Positions 17,606-24,750 of a stretch of DNA of 64,000 bases are shown here, piece by piece. The stretch spans positions 1 through 64,000 of the forward strand of contig NZ_DS999546.1 in the NCBI RefSeq assembly GCF_000159015.1. Reading direction: 5' to 3'. The notes beneath the pieces are model-generated. The model did no database searches. It saw only the letters and a program-made list of their open reading frames with translations, and was not told the DNA's origin. Each line of letters starts with the position of its first letter. Position 1 is the stretch's first letter. Made by a program: the position numbers and the translations under genes. This DNA comes from Gleimia coleocanis DSM 15436. GTDB taxonomy: Bacteria > Actinomycetota > Actinomycetes > Actinomycetales > Actinomycetaceae.

Positions 17606-18010
17606 ATGGATAACCCAATGGCGAATCCAGAACCGGTGGAACAGCGTTTCGCTGAAGTTCAGGATGAACGTTTGGAAGGCGTAGCAATGTCTTCTGCAGG
17701 TGACTTTGACGCTAGCCAGGTCGAAGAACTCCTGAAGGACGTAATCGACCCAGAACTCGGTATCAACATTGTTGACTTAGGTTTGGTTTATGGTATTGCC
17801 ATCGACGAAAATAACCGTATCAACATTGATATGACGCTGACCTCGGCGGCTTGCCCACTGACTGACGTTATTGAAAACCAAGCTCAGATGATTCTGGCAG
17901 AGCTTTCTTCCGACGTGGTTATTAACTGGGTGTGGTTGCCACCATGGGGCCCAGATCGCATTACCGAGGATGGGCGCGAACAGCTTCGTGCCTTGGGCTT
18001 CAACATCTGA
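17606..18010 (+). CDS. sufT: SufT-like MIP18/DUF59 metal-sulfur cluster assembly protein
   Basis: The 134-residue protein carries the DUF59 core: VIDPELGINIVDLGLVYG near residues 47-64, then TLTSAACPLTD with the conserved Cys, and a final WLPPWGPDRITEDGREQLR. Homologues help mature Fe-S proteins and are routinely the last gene in actinobacterial SUF operons. The first 30 residues are low in conservation, and an alternative ATG at 17621 exists; GAGAGGA precedes the chosen one. Confidence 0.9.
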   Translation: MDNPMANPEPVEQRFAEVQDERLEGVAMSSAGDFDASQVEELLKDVIDPELGINIVDLGLVYGIAIDENNRINIDMTLTSAACPLTDVIENQAQMILAELSSDVVINWVWLPPWGPDRITEDGREQLRALGFNI

Positions 18011-18022
18011 GAGGTGCTTATA

Positions 18023-18059
18023 AAAGAACCCCTGAGCCTTGTTGGTTCGGGGGTTCTTT
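18023..18059 (+). terminator. Terminator of the SUF operon
   Basis: AAAGAACCCC and GGGGGTTCTTT pair around a loop containing GAGCC/GGTTC, followed by TATAG. The strong GC core right after sufT fits an intrinsic terminator. Confidence 0.85.
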
Positions 18060-18114
18060 ATAGCGTTTCTGCCTTGTTGCTGCGTGGGAATCATAACTCC
18101 GGCGTTCTCTCTGC

Positions 18115-18197
18115 GCGTGAACTTGATTTCGCACGCAGAGAAAACGCGTGAACTTGATTTCGCACGCAGAGAAAACGCGTGAACTTGATTTCGCACG
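18115..18197. repeat. 31-bp tandem repeat, 2.7 copies
   Basis: The unit begins GCGTGAACTTGATTTCGCAC and continues GCAGAGAAAAC; copies start at 18115, 18146 and 18177, and the third is truncated after the shared GCGTGAACTTGATTTCGCACG. The two full copies are identical in the bases I compared. Each unit has GCGTG and CACGC ends that could pair. There is no spacer, so it is not a CRISPR. No reading frame is supported across it. Confidence 0.85.
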
Positions 18198-18255
18198 TTG
18201 GAGGTATCCACAGCCTGGGCAGTGCGATCGAGGGTCACTAGTAGTAGTTGAGGAA

Positions 18256-18390
18256 CGCAGTTAGTGCTGGAAGGAGGCATTTAGTGTATTGGCACGCACT
18301 AAACGCTGCCTTTAACTCTGTAGGGGAGGCGTTTAGTGTCAAAAACCAGCGTGAAGATTGCGTTCAGTGCCGGGAAGTAGCAGTTAGTGT
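18256..18390. repeat. Array of short GCRKTTAGTG sites
   Basis: TTAGTG preceded by GCAG, GCAT or GCGT occurs at 18261, 18281, 18333 and 18384, a one-base variant (TCAGTG) at 18364, and an inverted copy (CACTAA) at 18297. The second and inverted copies can form a hairpin. Downstream, to 18515, there is another loose near-repeat (ACACGCAA...GTTACT and ACACGCACAATTCGCTACT) and nothing that looks coding. Possible roles are a protein-binding array or a decayed repeat family. Confidence 0.6.
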
Positions 18391-18515
18391 GTAACTGAAC
18401 TTTTGGGTTGTACACGCAATCTGTTACTTACACGCACAATTCGCTACTGTCATCGCACCGTGACCGGCAGTTCCTAAATATGAAGCCGAGCATGAAGCAG
18501 GAATAGTGTCCAGAA

Positions 18516-18582
18516 ACTAAAAGCCCGACTTTCCCCCTATAACGTGGAAAGTCGGGTCCCAGCAACACCACACGTTGTATAG
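18516..18582. repeat. Dispersed hairpin repeat, copy 1
   Basis: The sequence contains the perfect 11-base arms CCCGACTTTCC and GGAAAGTCGGG, then CCCAGCAACACCACACG. It aligns along its length with 56851-56920, which shares the ACTAAAA start, the CCCGAC/GTCGGG stem and the CCCAGCAACACCA tail. Both copies lie in long non-coding regions beside a terminator. It may be a small RNA end, a terminator family or a miniature element. Confidence 0.7.
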
Positions 18583-18598
18583 CCTGTATTTTGACCAA

Positions 18599-18642
18599 AT
18601 AGCTTGTGCCCCGAGTAGAAATCTACTCAGGGCACAAGCTAT
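18599..18642. terminator. Terminator of the minus-strand CPBP gene
   Basis: Arms ATAGCTTGTGCCC and GGGCACAAGCTAT, extended inside by GAGTAG/CTACTC, form a long hairpin just after the leftward stop. It could work in both directions. Confidence 0.85.
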
Positions 18643-18648
18643 AGATTA

Positions 18649-19923
18649 TTAGAGGTTAGTCTGTGGATTTTCAGTGACCTCTGGGGATGGAACATCCTCG
18701 GTAGAATCTGCAGTTGCAACTGGAGCAGCTGGAACTGGCATAGCCATTTCCTGCGCTACTGGCTGTGCCACTGGCATTTCAACAGGTGCTGCTGCTCCTG
18801 CAGCTACTGGCATTTCAGCAGCTACAGCGGGCATTGCTGTTGGTGTTTGCTCTGGAACTACGCCTGGAACCAGGTATGCGTACTGCTGCTGTACGTGAGG
18901 TGGGTACAGGTTAAAGTACTCAGGGTAGAACTGGCCCTTTTCAAACTTGGAGCGCAGGTAGTCTGGTGTAGGAAGCGGACGCTGAGCAGGGTCAGTTAGG
19001 TGACGGCGTTCAGGCTTACGAGCCTCCCACTTACGGTAGATAACGTCGATGGTGAAGACTTGAATAACCATTACTACCAGAACTAGTACGGTCGCGTACC
19101 AAGGAGTAACCGTGTCTTCTCCGACTAGGGAGTCTGAAACCCCAGCGAACATTTCCTTCACGAAGATGGTTACGTTGTTCATTGCGTGGAGGCCAATTGC
19201 AGCTTCTAACCCACCGGTACGGTAGGTGAGAATCCAGGCTGCCACACCAAATCCGGCAAGCTGCAGGAAGGTAGCTGGATCGAAAGATCCATGTGCTGCA
19301 CCAAACAGGGCAGAAGAAACCACTACAGAAATAACCAGACCGACCTTACGCCATGGAATCACTGCTCCGATTACTTGTGGCAAGAAACCGCGGAAAATGT
19401 ATTCTTCACCGGCAGATTGCAGTGGAATCAAAGTCACTACCAGGAGAATCATGAGCCATAGACGTGGGTTAGGATTATAAGCTGGTAGTTCCCAGCTTAA
19501 GAGGGATTCAATACCGACAATGAGGGTGAAAGAAAAAGCAAAAGAAATTAGGGTAGATATTGCCAGCCATCCCCAGCGCATACGTCCCATCACAGAGTGT
19601 AAGAACCCAATCTTGGAACGGAATGCTATTAGTGAGGCTAGTTGGGAGGACGGAATAATTACCGCTAGGCTAAGCGCTAGGAATACTAAGACAAAGGGGT
19701 CTTGGAGGTCGATTTTTTCAGTGCTGACTTTTGCTAACATTTCACTTCCGTCAGAACCAGTAATGATGAATGGGGAGACAACCAGCATGATGCTGAGAAT
19801 CCCGAAGGTTGTAACCCCAGCTAGGATGCCTAGTAGGATTCTCCACCAGCGGGTTTCTGATCCTCGGAAGGTGCGTTGATATTCAACGGGTGTCGCAGAC
19901 ATAGTCTGTGGCAGGTAAAACAT
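18649..19923 (-). CDS. CPBP family intramembrane glutamic endopeptidase with low-complexity tail
   Basis: This membrane protein has about eight hydrophobic segments in the first 300 residues. The CPBP (CaaX protease/bacteriocin processing) motifs are present: EEYIFRGFL near residue 168, FGAAHGSF near 205, and HAMNN near 245; the paired Glu and the His are the catalytic set. The last 90 residues or so are cytoplasmic and rich in Pro, Ala, Met, Val and Glu, which is unusual. The substrate is unknown. It is third in the leftward operon, 1 base after the tgt stop, with AAGAAAGG upstream of the ATG. Confidence 0.82.
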   Translation of the reverse strand: MFYLPQTMSATPVEYQRTFRGSETRWWRILLGILAGVTTFGILSIMLVVSPFIITGSDGSEMLAKVSTEKIDLQDPFVLVFLALSLAVIIPSSQLASLIAFRSKIGFLHSVMGRMRWGWLAISTLISFAFSFTLIVGIESLLSWELPAYNPNPRLWLMILLVVTLIPLQSAGEEYIFRGFLPQVIGAVIPWRKVGLVISVVVSSALFGAAHGSFDPATFLQLAGFGVAAWILTYRTGGLEAAIGLHAMNNVTIFVKEMFAGVSDSLVGEDTVTPWYATVLVLVVMVIQVFTIDVIYRKWEARKPERRHLTDPAQRPLPTPDYLRSKFEKGQFYPEYFNLYPPHVQQQYAYLVPGVVPEQTPTAMPAVAAEMPVAAGAAAPVEMPVAQPVAQEMAMPVPAAPVATADSTEDVPSPEVTENPQTNL

Positions 19924-19924
19924 A

Positions 19925-21226
19925 TTAACCTTTCTTAGAGTAGAAGCGTCCTAACACTTCTTCTTTACAAGCCAAGTATTCCCTATTTTTAATGGCTTCG
20001 CGAATGGTATCTACCAGGTGTACGGTGAACCACTCATTGTGGATGGTTGCCAGGGTCGAGGCTAAGATTTCTTTGGTTTTGAACAGGTGGTGTACGTAGG
20101 CGGTAGTGTAGTGCGTACAGGTGTAGCAGCCACAGCCTGCCACCATTGGTTCGAATTTGCGTTTGAACCGTGCGTTAGTGATATTTACGCGCCCATCGGG
20201 AGTGTAGATAGCTGCGTTGCGTGCAACGCGGGATGGGTTTACGCAGTCAAAGGTATCGGCGCCTACTTCAATGGCGCGGAAGAAGTCGTCTGGTTCAGAG
20301 ATGCCCAGCAGGTGACGGGGTTTTTCTTCAGGTAGTTCAGAGGTGAGCCAGGAGACGATAGTTCCCAGATTTTCTTTTTCGAGGGCGCCGCCTAATCCAT
20401 ATCCGTCAAACCCTTGGCCTTCGAATTCCATTTCGCGTAGGGTTCGTGCGGTTTCGCGACGTAGGTTTTCAAATTGGGCACCCTGCAGTACGCCGAAAAG
20501 TTGCTGGTAGGGGCGTTCTGGTTGTTCTGCAGTGAGTTTCCAGTGTGCGTCGAGTGAACGCTGTGCCCAGCGGTGTGTACGTGCGAGGGATTCTACCTGG
20601 TAATCGTAGGGGTGTAGTAGTGAGGTGAGTTCGTCAAAGGCGAACATAATGTCAGCACCCAGTTGATGCTGGATTTTCAGTGAAATTTCTGGGTTGAAGC
20701 GGTGTTTTGTGCCGTCGTGGTGGGAACGGAATACTACGCCGTCTTCGTCTACGGACTTGCGTGAGCGTTTGACGGCTTCTTTGGCTTCTTGTTCTGCGGT
20801 TGGTTTTTGTCCGGAGAATTCTTGGGAGAGAACTTTTTTGTAGCCAGATCCTAAGGATAATACTTGGAAACCCCCAGAGTCTGTGTAGGTAGGTTTTTCC
20901 CAGTTCATGAATTTGCCCAGGCCGCCTGCTTCATCGACGATATCTGCGCCGGGAGTTAAGTATAGGTGGTAGGCGTTGGCGAGCAACGCTTGTGCTCCCA
21001 GGTCTTCCATCATTTCTGGAAGTACACCTTTAACGTTTGCAAGGGTGCCAACGGGAATGAAAGCTGGGGTTTCAATCTGTCCGTGAGCGGTAGTAAGAAT
21101 GCCGGTTCGCCCTAGTGGTTTATCACCGTAGGGGGTTTCGATTGGTACTTCATCTACGCGCGCGGTGATTTCAAAACCGCGTTGTGCGTCGATGCGTTCA
21201 AAATCTAGGTTGTCGGTAACGCCCAT
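19925..21226 (-). CDS. tgt: tRNA-guanine(34) transglycosylase
   Basis: It exchanges G34 of GUN anticodons for a 7-deazaguanine base, the key step of queuosine formation. Visible motifs are TDSGGFQVLSLG with the catalytic Asp, the second Asp region DTFDCVNPSR, and the zinc site CGCYTCTHYTTAYVHHL. The protein is 433 residues, with about 25 extra residues at the N terminus compared with the E. coli enzyme. It starts overlapping the stop of the transporter gene by one base (TAATG), so import and use of the base are coupled. Confidence 0.95.
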   Translation of the reverse strand: MGVTDNLDFERIDAQRGFEITARVDEVPIETPYGDKPLGRTGILTTAHGQIETPAFIPVGTLANVKGVLPEMMEDLGAQALLANAYHLYLTPGADIVDEAGGLGKFMNWEKPTYTDSGGFQVLSLGSGYKKVLSQEFSGQKPTAEQEAKEAVKRSRKSVDEDGVVFRSHHDGTKHRFNPEISLKIQHQLGADIMFAFDELTSLLHPYDYQVESLARTHRWAQRSLDAHWKLTAEQPERPYQQLFGVLQGAQFENLRRETARTLREMEFEGQGFDGYGLGGALEKENLGTIVSWLTSELPEEKPRHLLGISEPDDFFRAIEVGADTFDCVNPSRVARNAAIYTPDGRVNITNARFKRKFEPMVAGCGCYTCTHYTTAYVHHLFKTKEILASTLATIHNEWFTVHLVDTIREAIKNREYLACKEEVLGRFYSKKG

Positions 21227-21933
21227 TAGTTATCAGCCTTTTCTGCTACGGGGGTAGCTTCCAAAATGGTGCTGCCCTTGATACCTTCGATACGTTTTAC
21301 TAGGTGGATGGTTGGGTAAGTGATGGGGAGCATCACGATTTCTACAGTGACTTTGTAGACGTAACCCAGGATTAGGTAGTTGAGGAAGTCTGCTCCGGTG
21401 AGTTCGCCGTAGAAGGCAACGGTGCAGAAGATAAGTGTGTCAGCGAATTCACCTACCAGGGTGGAGCCTAAGAGGCGTGCCCAGAGGTGTTTTTCACCCC
21501 ACTTGCGTTTAATAGTGACTAATACCCAGGAGTTGAGTAGTTGCCCAACAAAGTAGGCTAATAGAGATGCCGCAACGATGCGGGGGACGAAGCCAAGGAC
21601 TGCTTCGAAAGCAGCTTGGTGTTCGTATGCGGATGCTGGTGGTGCGGCGGCTACTAGTAAGAACACTAGGGAAGCCAGGATTGAGTAGAAGAATCCGAGC
21701 AAGATAGCGCGTCGTGCTTTCTTTAATCCGTAGACTTCTGAAAGTACGTCACCCAGGATATAGGTCATTGGGAACAGTATTGCGCCACCGTCAAAAATCA
21801 GGGTGGTGAAGCCAAGATCTACGCCGATGAGTTTGGTAGCTGCGATATTGGAGAGTAGCAGCAGGCTTACGAATGCGATTGCGATGACGTCATAGAGTCT
21901 GTTCTTTGGAGGGGTCGTACTAAAATTATCCAT
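21226..21933 (-). CDS. YhhQ-type queuosine precursor transporter
   Basis: The 235-residue protein has six hydrophobic segments and the DUF165 hallmarks LLLLSNIAATKLI, FPMTYILGDVLSEVYG and the QLLNSWV segment. E. coli YhhQ imports preQ0/preQ1. Its coupling to tgt supports the same role here, with the salvaged base passed on to tgt. The start is very close to the predicted transcription start, implying a nearly leaderless mRNA. Confidence 0.9.
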   Translation of the reverse strand: MDNFSTTPPKNRLYDVIAIAFVSLLLLSNIAATKLIGVDLGFTTLIFDGGAILFPMTYILGDVLSEVYGLKKARRAILLGFFYSILASLVFLLVAAAPPASAYEHQAAFEAVLGFVPRIVAASLLAYFVGQLLNSWVLVTIKRKWGEKHLWARLLGSTLVGEFADTLIFCTVAFYGELTGADFLNYLILGYVYKVTVEIVMLPITYPTIHLVKRIEGIKGSTILEATPVAEKADN

Positions 21934-21977
21934 ACTAAGAAATTACTATATTGCGGGAACGTACTACACTTAGGACT
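21934..21977. promoter_or_regulatory. Compact divergent promoter between yhhQ-type and ABC-F genes
   Basis: Only 44 bases separate the two starts. TACTATA (21944-21950) reads as a -10 element on both strands (TACTAT rightward, TATAGT leftward). Either mRNA would then begin within about 20 bases of its start codon, the -35 regions lie inside the opposing gene, and the two promoters should interfere. This is inferred from sequence only. Confidence 0.45.
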
Positions 21978-23588
21978 GTGATTAATGTTCAGGATTTTTC
22001 AGTACGTATTGGCCCTCGTGTACTTGTTAAGCAGGCTTCTTTCCGTTTAGATAAGGGTATTCGAATTGGTTTAGTTGGGCGTAATGGTGCGGGTAAGACC
22101 ACTACTATGCGTATGCTCGCTGGGGAGGCAGACCACGGGCAGGCTGAGTATGGGGGTGTGGTTTCTGTAAAAGGAAGCGTGGGCTACCTCTCACAGGATC
22201 CGCGGGTGGGTGACCCGCAGCAGCTGGCTTTAGATAGGATTCTTAGCGTTCGCGGGATTGATGAACTGTTGGCTCGGATCAAGAAGGCTGAGGAAATCAT
22301 GTCTTCTTCTGAGGGGGATAAGCAGGTTAAGGCTATGGAACGCTATGTGCGTTTAGATCAGGAGTTCACAAATCAGGGTGGGTACGCAGCTAAGGCAAAA
22401 GCCGCACAGATTGCAGCTTCGTTGAGAATTGATGAACGTCTTTTAGGTCAGCCTTTGCAGACTCTTTCTGGTGGTCAGCGTCGTCGCGTGGAGTTAGCTC
22501 GAGTCTTGTTTTCTGAGGCTGAGGTGCTGCTTCTTGATGAGCCTACTAACCACTTGGATCATGATTCGATTTTGTGGTTGCGTGACTATCTGAAGTCTTA
22601 TGCGGGTGGTTACATGATTATTTCTCACGATGTGAATTTGATTCGTGAGACGGTTAATCAGGTGATTCATTTGGATGCGGATCGGGCCGAAATGGATATT
22701 TACCATATGGGCTGGGATTTGTATTTGAAACAGCGGGAAGAGGATGAGCGTCGCCGCCGGAAGGAACGCGCGGTAGCTTTGAAGAAGGCTGAGACTTTGC
22801 GGGCGCAGGGTGAGAAGATGCGTGCTAAGGCGACTAAGGCGGTGGCTGCTCAACAAATGTTGCGTCGTGCTGAGGAGCTTGAGGCTTCGGTGGCTCCGAC
22901 TCGGCAGGTTGAGAAGGTGGCACGTTTGCGTTTTCCTGAGCCTGCGGCCTGTGGCAAGGTGCCGTTGACGGCGTCGGGGCTTTCGAAGTGCTATGGGTCT
23001 TTGGAGGTTTTCACGGGTGTTGATTTAGCGATTGACCGCGGCTCGAAGGTTGTGGTTTTGGGGTTGAATGGTGCTGGTAAGACTACTTTGCTACGTATTT
23101 TGGCTGGGGTTATGCAGTCAGATAGTGGGGAAGTGGTTCCTGGGCATGGTTTGAAGCTGGGGTATTACGCACAGGAACACGAAAATCTCGATTTAGAGAA
23201 GACTGTTCTGGAAAATATGGTGTATGCGGCTCCGGCTTTGGATGATACGCATGTGCGTAATGCGCTGGGGCAGTTCCTTTTCTCTGGTGATGATGTGGAT
23301 AAGCCGGCGGGGGTGCTTTCGGGCGGTGAGCGGACGCGTTTGTCGTTGGCGATGCTGGTAGTGAGCGCTGCGAATGTGCTGTTGTTGGATGAGCCTACGA
23401 ATAACTTGGATCCGGCTTCGCGTGAGGAGATTTTACATGCTCTGCGGGTTTATGAGGGGACAGTGGTTTTGGTTACTCACGATCCGGGGGCGGTGACGGC
23501 GTTGAATCCTGATCGGGTGTTGATTTTGCCTGATGGGGATGAGGATCTGTGGGATGACGAGTATCTTGAGCTGGTTACTTTAACCTGA
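21978..23588 (+). CDS. ABC-F family ribosome-associated ATPase
   Basis: Two ABC domains lie in one soluble chain of 536 residues: Walker A GRNGAGKTTT then LSGGQRRRVELA and DEPTNHLDHDS; then GLNGAGKTTLL, LSGGERTRLSLA and DEPTNNLDPAS. A charged linker of about 80 residues between them is the P-site tRNA interaction motif region. There are no membrane segments. The frame extends to a TTG at 21951, but the GTG at 21978 starts the family-typical MINVQDFSVRIG and is preferred. Family members act on stalled ribosomes or protect against antibiotics; which applies here cannot be decided. Confidence 0.9.
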   Translation: MINVQDFSVRIGPRVLVKQASFRLDKGIRIGLVGRNGAGKTTTMRMLAGEADHGQAEYGGVVSVKGSVGYLSQDPRVGDPQQLALDRILSVRGIDELLARIKKAEEIMSSSEGDKQVKAMERYVRLDQEFTNQGGYAAKAKAAQIAASLRIDERLLGQPLQTLSGGQRRRVELARVLFSEAEVLLLDEPTNHLDHDSILWLRDYLKSYAGGYMIISHDVNLIRETVNQVIHLDADRAEMDIYHMGWDLYLKQREEDERRRRKERAVALKKAETLRAQGEKMRAKATKAVAAQQMLRRAEELEASVAPTRQVEKVARLRFPEPAACGKVPLTASGLSKCYGSLEVFTGVDLAIDRGSKVVVLGLNGAGKTTLLRILAGVMQSDSGEVVPGHGLKLGYYAQEHENLDLEKTVLENMVYAAPALDDTHVRNALGQFLFSGDDVDKPAGVLSGGERTRLSLAMLVVSAANVLLLDEPTNNLDPASREEILHALRVYEGTVVLVTHDPGAVTALNPDRVLILPDGDEDLWDDEYLELVTLT

Positions 23589-23597
23589 GGTGGTTTG

Positions 23598-23891
23598 ATG
23601 GCTTTAAGTAGAGTGAGTGGTTTTCATGTTTGTTCGGCGCGTCAGTGTACTGAGGTGGCGCGTTGGGCGGTGATTTGGCGTAATCCGCGGATTCATCAGG
23701 CGCGTGAGAAAACTTGGTTGGCTTGTGAGGGACATAAGGAGTTTTTGGCTGAGTTTGTAGCGTTGCGGGGGTTTCCTTATCGGATTGTTCCGGTTTCTGA
23801 GTTGGGGGAGCCTGTGGGGCAGAGTGCGAAGCAGGTTGATCCGCGTTCTTTGACGGCTGAGGAACGGAAGATTTTCGAGGGCGGTGTCTGA
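23598..23891 (+). CDS. Small conserved actinobacterial protein, probable zinc binder
   Basis: The 97-residue protein has C-x4-C near the start (VCSARQCTEVA), then a W-rich core WAVIWRNPRIH and ACEGHKEF, giving three Cys and a His that could bind a metal. Similar proteins sit after ABC-F genes in other actinobacteria and are sometimes mislabelled acetone carboxylase; it has no resemblance to that enzyme's catalytic parts. The ATG at 23598 follows TGAGG. The gene ends inside a CGAGGGCG octamer that encodes its last Glu-Gly-Gly. Confidence 0.75.
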   Translation: MALSRVSGFHVCSARQCTEVARWAVIWRNPRIHQAREKTWLACEGHKEFLAEFVALRGFPYRIVPVSELGEPVGQSAKQVDPRSLTAEERKIFEGGV

Positions 23892-23948
23892 CTCTAAAAC
23901 TCATATGTGAGTCCTCTTTGGGATGTGACTTTTTAGGCTTTTGATTTG

Positions 23949-23986
23949 AAAACTCATATGCGAATACGGATTCGCATATGAGTTTT
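23949..23986. terminator. Terminator after the small protein gene
   Basis: A perfect 16-base inverted repeat, AAAACTCATATGCGAA with its complement, has a 6-base loop and A and T runs at its edges. An imperfect relative of one arm (AACTCATATGTGAG) sits just upstream at about 23898-23911. Confidence 0.88.
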
Positions 23987-24039
23987 CTGCTTTTGGTGTC
24001 TTAGCGTGCTGATTTTCGGTATATTTCTGGATTTTCCCT

Positions 24040-24149
24040 CCACTTTCCACCACCGTGGTTTTTCATTGAAAAACCACGGTTTTTTAATTTGTTTTTATGA
24101 AAACACTTCGGAAAAGTGTGGACTTGTGGTGGAAAGTGGCGTAAAGTGG
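24040..24149 (+). promoter_or_regulatory. MraZ operator with inverted duplicate
   Basis: GTGG occurs at 24126, 24136 and 24146, an exact 10-bp period on one DNA face, within GTGGTGGAAAGTGGCGTAAAG. This is the layout of the direct repeats bound by the MraZ repressor in other bacteria. An inverted copy of GTGGTGGAAAGTGG lies at 24040-24053, so the two form arms around the terminator-like hairpin below. Autoregulation of the cluster by MraZ is expected from the family; the inverted copy is unusual. Confidence 0.7.
24053..24086 (+). terminator. Intrinsic terminator in front of mraZ
   Basis: Twelve-base arms CCGTGGTTTTTC and GAAAAACCACGG enclose a 3-base loop, followed by six T. It lies inside the region between the two GTGG clusters and may insulate or attenuate transcription entering the division cluster. 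Confidence 0.75.
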
Positions 24150-24192
24150 AGGACGTAGGGTTGGGAGTGGAATTTATCCAAGGAGGTGTGTC

Positions 24193-24624
24193 ATGTTCAT
24201 GGGAACCCACGAGCCGAAGCTCGATGCCAAAGGACGTGTCATTCTTCCAGCTAAATTTCGCGATCAACTCGCAGACGGTCTGGTGGTGACTAGGGGGCAG
24301 GATCGCTGTCTCTACATCTTCACCAAAGCTGAGTTTGAAAATATTTACGATCAGCTCAGCAAAGCACCAATCACTTCAAAAAACGCTCGCGACTTCCTGC
24401 GTGTGCTGATGGCTGGCGCCTCTGATGAGCTCCTTGATAAACAAGGACGTCTCACGATTCCACAAACCTTACGCCGCTACGCGCAACTGGAAAGAGACGT
24501 AGTAGTTACCGGTGTAGGTGCTCGTCTAGAAGTCTGGGATGCCCAGCGCTGGGATGAATACCTCAGCGTTACGGAAGATGTCTTCTCAGACGCGGTGGAA
24601 GAAATCATTCCTGGTCTCTTCTAA
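24193..24624 (+). CDS. mraZ: MraZ, transcriptional regulator of the division/cell-wall cluster
   Basis: The 143-residue protein has two SpoVT/AbrB-like repeats, each with the DxxGR core: KLDAKGRVILPAKFRD near residue 9 and LLDKQGRLTIPQTLR near 80. MraZ forms a ring and binds spaced direct repeats upstream of its own gene, repressing it. The start follows an ideal AAGGAGGTG. It heads the cluster ending at ftsZ. Confidence 0.96.
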   Translation: MFMGTHEPKLDAKGRVILPAKFRDQLADGLVVTRGQDRCLYIFTKAEFENIYDQLSKAPITSKNARDFLRVLMAGASDELLDKQGRLTIPQTLRRYAQLERDVVVTGVGARLEVWDAQRWDEYLSVTEDVFSDAVEEIIPGLF

Positions 24625-24641
24625 AAATAACGAAATATGCC

Positions 24642-24717
24642 TCAGACCTGTTGGTCTCTTAGTAGCTCCGAGATCACTTCCCCGATAGCGGAACTGTTGA
24701 GAGTCCAACTGGTCTGA
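24642..24717 (+). ncRNA. mraW-type structured RNA in the rsmH leader
   Basis: Outer arms TCAGACC-t-GTTGG and CCAAC-t-GGTCTGA enclose an inner hairpin: TCCG/CGGA, an AG/AG internal loop, ATC/GAT, and a terminal loop containing CTTCCCC (24677-24683). A hairpin with a conserved CUUCCCC loop upstream of mraW (rsmH) is the published mraW RNA motif of actinobacteria; its function is unknown. The match rests on loop sequence, position and phylum. The 126-base mraZ-rsmH gap holds nothing else visible. Confidence 0.75.
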
Positions 24718-24750
24718 ATCTACAAAACAACTGGAAGGAGGGGAGTAACC

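Noticed and set aside
18115-18197. Possible CRISPR array
   Set aside because: The 31-bp units are directly joined with no variable spacers, and there are no cas genes.
21951-21977. TTG start for the ABC-F gene
   Set aside because: The extra nine residues are not family-like, no binding site precedes it, and it overlaps the predicted -10 region.
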